Shown: positions 1 to 9,046 of the stretch, one piece after another
How the letters are laid out: each line of letters starts with the position of its first letter
Numbering within the stretch: the first letter of the stretch is position 1
Source: an uncultured Gammaproteobacteria bacterium
Lineage (GTDB): Bacteria; Pseudomonadota; Gammaproteobacteria; Steroidobacterales; UBA11654
Assembly: GCA_902595845.1 (NCBI GenBank)
Contig: CACJRN010000004.1
Span: 53,737 to 117,736 of the forward strand
DNA length: 64,000 bases
Direction of reading: 5' to 3'
Made by a program: the position numbers and the translations under genes
The notes under the pieces: model-generated
What the model was told of the DNA's origin: nothing
The model's input: the letters and a program-made list of their open reading frames with translations, nothing else
The model's database searches: none

Positions 1-1
1 A

Positions 2-277
2 AACTCATTTTATGAAGATAGTAAATCTCCAACTGGCGTAAATAATCATGTGCAGGAAGCTTCAAGCATGCCCCATGTTTTATGGGATATCCAAGAAAGA
101 TATAGTGAGGAAGAATACAGTCAGTTTCTAAATGATACTGTTGGGTTTTTGGTCTATGCAGGCGAACCAATTATTGAAAAACGAAAATCAATGGGAGCTT
201 GGGTCATTGGTTTTTTACTTATCTTCCTGATATTTAGTTATGCTCTATATAAGGATATTTGGAGGGAAGTTAAGTGA
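2..277 (+). CDS. petC: cytochrome c1 (ubiquinol-cytochrome c reductase), C-terminal part, truncated by window start
   Basis: Open frame from base 2; C-terminal PHVLWDIQ motif and terminal TM helix followed by a short cytoplasmic tail; located upstream of sspA as in many gammaproteobacteria. Confidence 0.85.
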   Translation, partial: NSFYEDSKSPTGVNNHVQEASSMPHVLWDIQERYSEEEYSQFLNDTVGFLVYAGEPIIEKRKSMGAWVIGFLLIFLIFSYALYKDIWREVK

Positions 278-903
278 CAAACGTTTCTAACAGAAGGTCA
301 ATGATGGGCTTATTTTCTGGGAATACATGTATCAGGTCCCACCAAGTTAGATTTGTGCTCAGAGAAAAAGGAATCACAACGGATATTCAAAATGTTGATG
401 GCAAAAAGGTTCCTGAAGATCTCATTGCTCTCAATCCATACGCTTCAATACCAACTCTCACTGACAGGGAGCTAGTGATATATGACTCTGGCGTGATTAT
501 TGAATATCTTGATGAAAGATATCCTCATCCACCTCTAATGCCTGTTAGTCCTGTTGACAGAGCGAAGATAAGATTGGCCCTCGTTTCCTTAGAAGCAGAT
601 ATTGTTTCAACCGCTATTGAGCTTGATGCTGCACTTGGAAGCAGGAATGAAAACAGCTTAAGAAAAAAACTGAAATCAATGCTCAACTCGTCATTGGATT
701 TATTTTCTGTGAACAATTACTTTCTGAATGATGAATTGACAGTCATAGACTGTGTCTTGGCCCCAATACTCTGGAGATTAGAGTACTTTGGTATCTCGCT
801 CGGAAAAGAACATAAAGCCATAACTGATTATATGGAGAGAGTGTTCTCTCGCGAAACATTTCAAAATAGCCTTAGCGAGGATGAAGAAGAGATGCACCTC
901 TAG
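274..903 (+). CDS. sspA: stringent starvation protein A (GST fold)
   Basis: GST-N thioredoxin-like domain (FSGNTCIRSHQVRFVLREKGI, PYASIPTLTDRELVIYDSGVIIEYLDERYPHPPLMP); follows petC. Confidence 0.9.
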   Translation: MTNVSNRRSMMGLFSGNTCIRSHQVRFVLREKGITTDIQNVDGKKVPEDLIALNPYASIPTLTDRELVIYDSGVIIEYLDERYPHPPLMPVSPVDRAKIRLALVSLEADIVSTAIELDAALGSRNENSLRKKLKSMLNSSLDLFSVNNYFLNDELTVIDCVLAPILWRLEYFGISLGKEHKAITDYMERVFSRETFQNSLSEDEEEMHL

Positions 904-924
904 TGCTTGATTAATGCAGATCAG

Positions 925-1764
925 ATGACAGGCACCCTTTATCTTGTTTCAACACCAATAGGCAACATCAATGACATTTCAATTCGAGCAATCGATATAT
1001 TGAGTAGTGTTGATATCATTCTCACTGAAGACACAAGGGTCACATCTAAACTTTTGAAGCATCACTCAGTGGTGGCAAAGTCATCTTTGCAATCATTCAA
1101 TCAGATCAATGAGGATAGGAAAGCTTCTAATATTATTTTGTCATTAAAAGAAGGAAAAGACATAGCGCTTGTATCGGATGCAGGCACACCATTGATCAGT
1201 GACCCAGGTTATAAATTCATCAAGCATGCAAGAGAGAGTAATATTAAAGTGGAACCTGTCCCTGGTTGCTGTGCACTTATAGCTGCAATCACATCGTCAG
1301 GCTTACCATCCGATCGATTTTCCTTTCATGGGTTTTTACCGAGAAGCTCTAACAAAAGGATCAATGAGCTTAAGAAAATAAGTGACAAAGAAGAAACATT
1401 AATTTTTTTTGAATCCGTTCACAGAATCCAATCTGCGATAGAGGATATGATCAGTGTTTTTGGAGGCAATAGGCCTGCGGTGCTTTGCAAAGAGATCACT
1501 AAGATTCATGAATCATTTATAGGCGAGACATTGTCTGATATCTCTATCTTTTTTAAAAAGAACGAAGATAAGATAAAGGGTGAGTTTACAGTTGTTGTTC
1601 AAGGCTCTTCTGCAATCGAAGGCATTGGTGAAGAGCTTGATAGAGTTTTGAGGATACTCATGGGTGAACTGTCTTTGAAGAAAGCTGTCGAGATTGCCTC
1701 AAAGATAACCAAACATAGCAAGTCAAAAATTTATGATCGAGCACTAAAGATTAAAAATCAATAG
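925..1764 (+). CDS. rsmI: 16S rRNA (cytidine1402-2'-O)-methyltransferase
   Basis: TGTLYLVSTPIGNINDISIRAI, EDTRVTSKLL, VSDAGTPLISDPGY motifs; ORF track starts at 907, internal ATG at 925 fits the family start. Confidence 0.92.
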   Translation: MTGTLYLVSTPIGNINDISIRAIDILSSVDIILTEDTRVTSKLLKHHSVVAKSSLQSFNQINEDRKASNIILSLKEGKDIALVSDAGTPLISDPGYKFIKHARESNIKVEPVPGCCALIAAITSSGLPSDRFSFHGFLPRSSNKRINELKKISDKEETLIFFESVHRIQSAIEDMISVFGGNRPAVLCKEITKIHESFIGETLSDISIFFKKNEDKIKGEFTVVVQGSSAIEGIGEELDRVLRILMGELSLKKAVEIASKITKHSKSKIYDRALKIKNQ

Positions 1765-1800
1765 CCTTGAATTTTTAGACACATTGATTAATAATCCAGC

Positions 1801-2135
1801 TTGGAGTTGGCCAGACAATCGCTGAATTTCAGAGGAAAGTCCGGGCTCCTTCGGGAACGATGCCAGGTAACACCTGGAAGGCGCGAGCCTATGGAAAGTG
1901 CATCAGAAAATATACCGCTCTGATTATTTAGAGTAAGGGTGAAAAGGTGTGGTAAGAGCACACCGCCTTATTGGCAACAATAAGGGCATTGCAAACCCCA
2001 TCGGGAGCAAGACCAAATAGAAGAGTAATGATAACCCGTAATCACTCTTGGGTAGGTCGCTTGAGGTGTTTGGTGACAAACATCCCAGATGAATGATTGT
2101 ACAAAGACAGAACCCGGCTTATAGGTCAACTCCAA
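1801..2135 (+). ncRNA. rnpB: RNase P RNA (bacterial type A)
   Basis: GAGGAAAGTCCGGGCTCC core, AGACAATCGC, ACAGAACCCGGCTTATAGGTCAACTCC 3' end; outer P1 pairing TTGGAGTTG/CAACTCCAA at both ends; classic position between rsmI and mraZ. Confidence 0.96.
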
Positions 2136-2159
2136 ATTCTTAAATATCCCTTTTATCTA

Positions 2160-2187
2160 TTGACATCATTTTATTATAAACTATAGT
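2160..2187 (+). promoter_or_regulatory. sigma70-like promoter of the dcw cluster (-35 TTGACA, 16-bp spacer, -10 TATAGT)
   Basis: TTGACA at 2160-2165 and TATAGT at 2182-2187, just upstream of mraZ. Confidence 0.75.
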
Positions 2188-2211
2188 TGTCTATTAGTGG
2201 TAAAAAGTGGG
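2187..2211 (+). promoter_or_regulatory. MraZ box-like repeats (TTGTC / GTGGT / GTGGG at 10-bp period)
   Basis: GTGGT at 2197 and GTGGG at 2207, with a degenerate third copy TTGTC at 2187; 5-bp repeats spaced by 5 bp match the described MraZ operator architecture. Confidence 0.65.
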
Positions 2212-2241
2212 ATAAAACGCTTGATCTTACTTATAAACATG

Positions 2242-2688
2242 ATGTTTAGAGGATTAAATAAAATTAGTTTAGATACTAAGGGACGGATATCGATTCCTAC
2301 AAAGTATCGTCCAGAACTCGCAAACTATGGCTCCAATAAGCTCATATGCACCATTGATATAGATCAATGCTTGCTTCTGTATCCAAAAAAGATCTGGCTT
2401 AAGATTGAAAAAACAATTATGGATCTACCCTCGCTTGATCCTTCTAGCAGGATGCTTCAACGCTTAATGGTTGGCCATGCAAGCGAGATAGTACTCGACA
2501 GTCATAATAGAATATTGGTTCCAATTGAATTAAGAGAATTTTCTGGGATCAAAAAATCAGCAATGTTTATTGGTCAAGGACAACGTTTTGAGATCTGGAA
2601 TTATCAATCATGGAATCAGTCAAGAGATGCATGGCTGAAGAAAAGTGATTTTACATTAACAGAACAACTTAGGGATATTTCAATTTAG
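2242..2688 (+). CDS. mraZ: transcriptional regulator MraZ
   Basis: MFRGLNKISLDTKGRISIPTKYR and C-terminal AbrB-like repeat; ORF track start 2197 lies inside the operator, so internal ATG 2242 preferred. Confidence 0.93.
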   Translation: MFRGLNKISLDTKGRISIPTKYRPELANYGSNKLICTIDIDQCLLLYPKKIWLKIEKTIMDLPSLDPSSRMLQRLMVGHASEIVLDSHNRILVPIELREFSGIKKSAMFIGQGQRFEIWNYQSWNQSRDAWLKKSDFTLTEQLRDISI

Positions 2689-2699
2689 GCAGAATACAT

Positions 2700-3875
2700 A
2701 TGGGTGAATTTGCTTTTGAATTAATGGATACAGATAGCCAAAGGGCCAACATAAAAGTCATTGGTGTCGGCGGAGGGGGCGGTAATGCTGTCAATCATAT
2801 GATCAGAGAGGGCATCCAAGGTGTTAATTTTGTTTGTGCAAATACCGATACACAGGACCTCTCATCATCGCCGGCTGAAGAGAAAATTCAGCTTGGTGTT
2901 GAAACTTCAAAAGGACTGGGTGCTGGCATGAATCCAGAGATTGGAAAAGCTTCTGCTGAAGAAGCGGCTGAAGCTATAAAAGCACTTCTTTCTGACACCG
3001 ATATGTTATTCATAACAGCTGGATTCGGTGGAGGCACGGGTACTGGAGCCAGTCCAGTTATTGCAAAAATTGCGAAAGAGATGGATATCTTAACAGTTGG
3101 CGTAGTTACAAAACCATTTCAATGGGAAGGCGATGAAAGGTCTTCTCTTGCTGAGCATGGGCTGAGGGACCTTGAACAACATGTTGACTCTTTGATTGTG
3201 ATTCCTAACGATCGATTACAGTCATTGGGCAAAAAAATTACCGTGTTTAATGCGTTTGATGCAGCAAATGATGTTTTATTAAATTCTGTTCAAGGGATAG
3301 TAGAGTTAATTACTGTTCCGGGTGTAATCAATCTTGATTTTGCTGATGTGAAAGCAGTCATGGGCAAGAAAGGGCGAAGCATTATGGGTTCAGCTATTGC
3401 ATCTGGACCCGATAGAGCAAGACTTGCTGTAGAAAAAGCAGTCAAGAGCCCCTTATTGGAAGACATCAATTTAGAAGGCGCATCTGGAATACTTCTCAAT
3501 GTCACTGTGGGAACAGATCTTGAGATTTCGGAGTTTAATCAAATCGGAGATATTGTTCAGGGTTATGCAGCAGAAAAATCAAAAGTCATTGTTGGTACTG
3601 CACTATCGAGTGATCTTGAGGATGACAGCATAAGAGTGACACTGGTTGCTACAGGCTTAAGCGCATCAAAAACAGATGATGCCAAAGAGAAAGATCGTGA
3701 AAGGTCCTTTGATGATTTAGATCGTCCCATTACAGCCAGGAATGGATTAAAGCAACAAACGACTCAAGACATGTTCGAAAGCTTTGAGAAAGCAAAGCCA
3801 ACTGGAGATCTCGAAGAAGAGTTACTGGATATACCTCGCTTTTTAAGAAGACAAGATCCTGATCTAGATTTCTGA
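2700..3875 (+). CDS. ftsZ: cell division protein FtsZ
   Basis: GGGGNAVNHM, FGGGTGTGASP, NPD-type T3/T7 regions, conserved C-terminal peptide LDIPRFLRRQ. Confidence 0.98.
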   Translation: MGEFAFELMDTDSQRANIKVIGVGGGGGNAVNHMIREGIQGVNFVCANTDTQDLSSSPAEEKIQLGVETSKGLGAGMNPEIGKASAEEAAEAIKALLSDTDMLFITAGFGGGTGTGASPVIAKIAKEMDILTVGVVTKPFQWEGDERSSLAEHGLRDLEQHVDSLIVIPNDRLQSLGKKITVFNAFDAANDVLLNSVQGIVELITVPGVINLDFADVKAVMGKKGRSIMGSAIASGPDRARLAVEKAVKSPLLEDINLEGASGILLNVTVGTDLEISEFNQIGDIVQGYAAEKSKVIVGTALSSDLEDDSIRVTLVATGLSASKTDDAKEKDRERSFDDLDRPITARNGLKQQTTQDMFESFEKAKPTGDLEEELLDIPRFLRRQDPDLDF

Positions 3876-3889
3876 TACTGGCGCAAAGT

Positions 3890-4807
3890 ATGATCGACGA
3901 ATCATTTCATATCCCGGTATTAACTGAGGAAGTTATTGATTTGCTTCTCGTTAAGAAAAGCGGCACGTTTCTGGATGTGACATCAGGTTTTGGCGGTCAT
4001 TCTGCTGCTATTTTGGAAGAATTGAATGGTGGTTCACTTATTGCAACGGATCAGGATCCTGAAGCTATTAGATTTCTAAAATCAAAATTCAAAACTGAGA
4101 AGAGAATCAGTATTCACCAAGCTCGTTTTAGCGAATTACATAAATTATTTAGCGCAAATGATTTTGATGGAATACTGGCTGATATTGGAATTTCTTCATA
4201 TCAATTGGATACTGCAGAAAGAGGCTTTAGTTTCATGAAAGATGGTCCTCTTGATATGAGAATGAATCAAAATATAGGTGAAGATGCATCAAGCTGGCTG
4301 AATAATGCTTCAGAACAAGAGATTTCAAATATTATCTGGAAATACGGCGAAGAAAAAAAAGCAAAAAGAATCGCCAAAGCAATTGTTGAGGCTAGGAAGA
4401 GTTTTAAAATCAGAACAACAAAAGAACTGGCCGAAATCATTCTTGAAGAGACTCCAAGAAGATTTAATGACAAGAAACATCCAGCAACAAAAACATTTCA
4501 AGCGATAAGGATATTTATTAATAATGAGCTTGAAGAGCTTGATTTACTTTTGGATTTCGCATCAAAACATCTAAAAATTGGTGGCAGAACTTGCATCATT
4601 AGCTTCCATTCATTAGAAGACAGAATGGTGAAACGATTCTTTAGAGATCATTCAAGACGAGATCCGAAACTATCTAAGCTTCCAAACCTAGCAGATGATT
4701 CATCATTTAAGTTAGTCACCAAGGCCATAAAGCCAAGTGAAAATGAAATGAATATTAATCCAAGGTCAAGAAGTGCGACGCTTAGGGTGATTGAAAGGAT
4801 AAAATGA
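3890..4807 (+). CDS. rsmH: 16S rRNA (cytosine1402-N4)-methyltransferase
   Basis: HIPVLTEEVIDLL, DVTSGFGGHSAAIL, RGFSFMKDGPLDMRM, FHSLEDRMVKRFF motifs. Confidence 0.97.
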   Translation: MIDESFHIPVLTEEVIDLLLVKKSGTFLDVTSGFGGHSAAILEELNGGSLIATDQDPEAIRFLKSKFKTEKRISIHQARFSELHKLFSANDFDGILADIGISSYQLDTAERGFSFMKDGPLDMRMNQNIGEDASSWLNNASEQEISNIIWKYGEEKKAKRIAKAIVEARKSFKIRTTKELAEIILEETPRRFNDKKHPATKTFQAIRIFINNELEELDLLLDFASKHLKIGGRTCIISFHSLEDRMVKRFFRDHSRRDPKLSKLPNLADDSSFKLVTKAIKPSENEMNINPRSRSATLRVIERIK

Positions 4808-5094
4808 AGTCAGAGAATATTAAATATAAATGGCTCTTTTTTTGGTATCTGATGGTTTGTCTTTCAGGTTTATACGAAGTTCAATTGCATTTTAATAAAA
4901 GGAATCTATTTCAAGAATACCAAACCATTGTTTCAGAAACTCAGAAAATCGAAATGGAATGGAGGGAGCTTCAGCTTGATTATTCTGCATTGACATCTGG
5001 ACAAAAAATTGGATTAACGGCTAAAGATAAAGCCAGTATGAAACTTCCAGATTCTAGGAAAATAAATTTACTTAGCAAAGATGAAGAGAACTGA
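4804..5094 (+). CDS. ftsL: cell division protein FtsL
   Basis: Short single-TM coiled-coil protein between rsmH and ftsI; LQLDYSALTS. Confidence 0.8.
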   Translation: MKSENIKYKWLFFWYLMVCLSGLYEVQLHFNKRNLFQEYQTIVSETQKIEMEWRELQLDYSALTSGQKIGLTAKDKASMKLPDSRKINLLSKDEEN

Positions 5095-6751
5095 GAAAGG
5101 ATTAATGCAATCAAGATTTATATTCTTATTATGCCTGATATCAGTCATGCTTTTGGGTCTATTCGCTCGTTCTTTTTATTTGCAGTATCTTGAATCCGAC
5201 TTTCTGAATTCAGAGGGTGACAAGAAGCATATTAAACACAAAACTATTCCCGCGAACAGAGGTAGTATCTATGATAAGAATGGTGTGCCACTTGCTGTGA
5301 GTATTCCTGTATATAGATTGATAGTTGACCCAAAAACTTTGCTTAAGAGGGATAATTACTCTCAACTGTTGAGTTCACTCTCAAAAATAATCTCAAAGCC
5401 TGAAAGAGAAATCGATTCAGAAATAAGAAAGAGGAGCAGCAAAAGATACTTTGTGCTCAAAAGAGAATTAAGAAAATCTGAGGTCGAAATCGTACGCAAG
5501 GATAATTTTGGAAACTATATATGGCTTGAAACTTTTTATAAGAGGTTTTATCCGAATGGAGAAACTTCATCTCATTTATTGGGCTTCACTGACAATGAGG
5601 GCAGAGGACAAGAGGGTTTAGAGTATGCTTTAAATAAGGGACTCTCTGGAACCAATGGCTTAAAAAAGACACTTACAGATGTGCATCAAAAAAGTATTGC
5701 AGATGTGGAGATCATCAATGACCCTATAATTGGCGAAGATTTTTATGCAAGCATAGATATTAAAATACAACATTTTGCACATGAAGCTCTGAAATCAGCA
5801 ATTGAAAAAAATAATGCGAAGGGCGGATCCGTCGTTGTAATGGACGTAACCACTGGAGAGATTTTAGCAATTTCAAATCAGCCAGCCGGAGATCTTTCAT
5901 TGTCAAAAAATAGAACACCCAAAATATATAAGAATAAAGCAATCACAGATAAGTTCGAGCCTGGCTCAACATTCAAGCCTTTAATGATGGCTGCAGCTTT
6001 GGAAAACCAAATTTATCAGGCTGACGACACTATAGACACATCGCCATACAAAATTGGTTCGAGAACCATTCAAGATCCAAGATATCATGGTGTTTTATCT
6101 ATGGAAGAGGTGCTCATAAAATCAAGCAATACTGGCATCTCCAAGATAGCCTTGGAGCTTGACCCTTGTAATCTATACACATTTTTTAACGGCCTTGGTT
6201 TTGGCCAAGTCACATCTTCTGGTTTTCCTGGTGAAGCATCAGGAACGCTCGATTATCAATGTAGCAGATGGAGAGAAGGCATGATTGCTTCTCTTTCATA
6301 TGGATACAATGTTGATGTCAGTCTCATACAGCTTGCAGGGGCATATGCAACCATTGCAAATGGCGGAATTAGGAAGCCCGTTACTTTGAGAAAGATTGAA
6401 GGTGGCATAATAGATGGTGAACGCGTTCTTTCGGAGCAAACTTCCAAGGAGATCATGTCAATGCTTGAAAAAGTTGCCATAAGAGGCGCACCACGCGCAA
6501 AGATCAATGGTTATAGGATTGGCGGTAAGACTGGAACAGCTCAAATTGCAGCTGCAAATTATGCTTCAGATAAGCACAATGCTTTATTCGTGGGTTTGGC
6601 GCCACTCACAAAACCAAAGATAGCAATTGCCGTTATTGTTAATGAGCCTGGTGGAAAAGAATATTATGGCGGACAAGTTGCAGCACCAGTTTTTTCTGAG
6701 ATAGGTTCGCATACGCTTAGGCTTCTGGGAATAGCACCTGATGACAAATAA
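5081..6751 (+). CDS. ftsI: peptidoglycan transpeptidase FtsI/PBP3
   Basis: N-terminal TM, RGSIYDKNGVPLAVS, active site STFKP, SSN, KTGTAQ motifs. Confidence 0.97.
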   Translation: MKRTEKGLMQSRFIFLLCLISVMLLGLFARSFYLQYLESDFLNSEGDKKHIKHKTIPANRGSIYDKNGVPLAVSIPVYRLIVDPKTLLKRDNYSQLLSSLSKIISKPEREIDSEIRKRSSKRYFVLKRELRKSEVEIVRKDNFGNYIWLETFYKRFYPNGETSSHLLGFTDNEGRGQEGLEYALNKGLSGTNGLKKTLTDVHQKSIADVEIINDPIIGEDFYASIDIKIQHFAHEALKSAIEKNNAKGGSVVVMDVTTGEILAISNQPAGDLSLSKNRTPKIYKNKAITDKFEPGSTFKPLMMAAALENQIYQADDTIDTSPYKIGSRTIQDPRYHGVLSMEEVLIKSSNTGISKIALELDPCNLYTFFNGLGFGQVTSSGFPGEASGTLDYQCSRWREGMIASLSYGYNVDVSLIQLAGAYATIANGGIRKPVTLRKIEGGIIDGERVLSEQTSKEIMSMLEKVAIRGAPRAKINGYRIGGKTGTAQIAAANYASDKHNALFVGLAPLTKPKIAIAVIVNEPGGKEYYGGQVAAPVFSEIGSHTLRLLGIAPDDK

Positions 6752-6813
6752 TTTTAATATGATAAGTGTTAATCTAACGACAATATTTTTTAGGAGATGT
6801 TGAGTAAGTAACC

Positions 6814-7893
6814 ATGTTTTTATATTTTTCTGAAAATTTGATTGAGTGGTTTTCGCCATTGAATGCTTTCACTTATATTACAACCAGAGGCATTCTCGCT
6901 GCACTAACAGCTCTTATTATTTCTTTCCTTTTTGGCCCCAAGATCATCACTGTGCTTCAGGGGAAAAAAATCGGTGAGACAATCAGAACCGATGGCCCAT
7001 CCAGTCACTCTTTAAAAGGTGGCACTCCAACGATGGGAGGAATCATAATTATTCTCTCAATTGTTGTCAGCGTTCTTATGTGGTCAGACTTAAGCAATGT
7101 TTATAATTTGGTTCTCATTGCATCAATCATTTCTTTTGGACTCATTGGATTTATTGATGATTTCACAAAACTTAAAAAAAGCAAAAAAGGAATGTCTGCA
7201 AAAACAAAGTTTGCTTTGCAGCTTATCGTCGCTGCTTCATCGACTTATTATCTATTGGGGCAAGGGAGCGAAGTATTGAGTTCAGAGGTCCTTATTCCTT
7301 TCACAAATAATATTCGAGTTGATTTAGGCTGGCTCTTTTTGCCTTTTGCAATTTTCGTAATTGTTGGCTCAAGCAATGCAGTTAATCTAACCGATGGATT
7401 GGATGGTTTGGCAATCATGCCTGTCTCAATGATTGCAATTGCCTTAGGAATTTTTGCTTATGTGACTGGTAATTTTAACTTTGCTGAATATCTGGATTTG
7501 CCATTCCTAAAAGATGCGGGCGAAGTTTTTGTTTTTTGTTGTGCGATCTCTGGTGCTGGATTGGGGTTTCTTTGGTTTAACACTTATCCAGCTCAGATTT
7601 TTATGGGAGATGTCGGTGCAGTGTCACTTGGCGGAATTCTTGGAACCATTGCTGTCATTGTCAAACAAGAGTTGATTTTGGCTATCATGGGCGGGGTTTT
7701 TATCATGGAAACCTTATCAGTGATTCTTCAGGTTGGTTCATTCAAGCTGAGAGGAAAAAGAATCTTTAATATGGCTCCAATACATCATCACTTCGAATTA
7801 AAAGGATGGGCTGAGCCCAAAGTGATTGTGAGGTTCTGGATCATCACCGTTTTTCTTGTGCTCATAGGCTTATCAAGTCTAAAGATAAGGTGA
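6814..7893 (+). CDS. mraY: phospho-N-acetylmuramoyl-pentapeptide transferase
   Basis: GGTPTMGG, NLTDGLDGLA, APIHHHFELKGW motifs. Confidence 0.98.
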   Translation: MFLYFSENLIEWFSPLNAFTYITTRGILAALTALIISFLFGPKIITVLQGKKIGETIRTDGPSSHSLKGGTPTMGGIIIILSIVVSVLMWSDLSNVYNLVLIASIISFGLIGFIDDFTKLKKSKKGMSAKTKFALQLIVAASSTYYLLGQGSEVLSSEVLIPFTNNIRVDLGWLFLPFAIFVIVGSSNAVNLTDGLDGLAIMPVSMIAIALGIFAYVTGNFNFAEYLDLPFLKDAGEVFVFCCAISGAGLGFLWFNTYPAQIFMGDVGAVSLGGILGTIAVIVKQELILAIMGGVFIMETLSVILQVGSFKLRGKRIFNMAPIHHHFELKGWAEPKVIVRFWIITVFLVLIGLSSLKIR

Positions 7894-7894
7894 T

Positions 7895-9046
7895 ATGAAT
7901 ATCGCGACGAGAGGATCAAACGATGCATTCGATCGACTCTTTTTAATAGCTTGTGCATTTTTAGTCATCGGAGGCATTGTGATGTTGGCTTCAGCATCCA
8001 TGCCAATTTCCATGAAACATTTTGGAAGTCCTTATGGCTATGTGAATAAGCAACTTTTTTCAATCGGACTTGGCTTGGCTGGCGGTCTGTTTATATTTGT
8101 TATACCCACACAATTTTGGGAAAAAATAGGAATATTTTTGCCACTCTTATCTCTTATTCTTTTGGCATCCGTTTTTATTCCTGGCATGGGTTTGACTGTG
8201 AATGGATCAACAAGATGGCTCACTATACCTGGTCTTCCTAATATTCAAGTTATTGATCCTGCTAGATTGTTGCTGATGATGTATATGGCAGGATATTGCT
8301 ATAGGCAACAAGAGAATGTAAAAGATAATTTTATGAGTTTCGTGAAACCGATGATTTTTATCATCCCAGCATGTCTTCTCTTATTGCTTCAGCCTGATTT
8401 TGGCTCAACGGTTATTATTTTATCAGTTACGGCTGGACTGTTTTTCTTAGCAGGATTTAAAATGAGATTCTTTATCTTATTGGTTATGCTCCTCGCGTCA
8501 TTATTTGCAGTGCTCATATATATTGCGCCATACAGAATGGCTAGGCTGACATACTTTCTTGAGCCATGGAATGACCCTCTTGGAGCTGGCTACCAGCTCA
8601 CTAATTCGCTCATTGCGATTGGCTCGGGTGGATTATTTGGCTTAGGGCTCGGGGAAAGCTTGCAAAAGCTTTTTTATCTACCAGAAGCGCATACAGATTT
8701 TATATTTGCAATCATAGCTGAAGAGCTTGGCTTGCTTGGCACAATCATTCTGTTGTTACTTTATAGTCTTTTGATCTATCGAATCTTTGCGATTGGATTT
8801 ATGGCGCTGAATGCAAAAAGAGTCTTTCAAAGTTACTTATGTATGGCAATAGGACTATGGTTAGCGATGCAAGTGATCATTAACTTGGGGGTAAACATGG
8901 GCATGCTGCCGACCAAAGGTCTCACCTTGCCACTGATTAGTTACGGAAGCAGTAGTATTTCTATGACATTGGTCACTCTCGCGATTGTTCTAAAGATTGG
9001 GTACGAGAACCCCAGGAAAAAGAAGAATTTAAGAACCAATGGGTGA
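7895..9046 (+). CDS. ftsW: lipid II polymerase/glycosyltransferase FtsW (SEDS family)
   Basis: Multi-TM SEDS protein; QPDFGSTVI, LPEAHTDFIFAIIAEELG, LPLISYGSSS. Confidence 0.95.
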   Translation: MNIATRGSNDAFDRLFLIACAFLVIGGIVMLASASMPISMKHFGSPYGYVNKQLFSIGLGLAGGLFIFVIPTQFWEKIGIFLPLLSLILLASVFIPGMGLTVNGSTRWLTIPGLPNIQVIDPARLLLMMYMAGYCYRQQENVKDNFMSFVKPMIFIIPACLLLLLQPDFGSTVIILSVTAGLFFLAGFKMRFFILLVMLLASLFAVLIYIAPYRMARLTYFLEPWNDPLGAGYQLTNSLIAIGSGGLFGLGLGESLQKLFYLPEAHTDFIFAIIAEELGLLGTIILLLLYSLLIYRIFAIGFMALNAKRVFQSYLCMAIGLWLAMQVIINLGVNMGMLPTKGLTLPLISYGSSSISMTLVTLAIVLKIGYENPRKKKNLRTNG

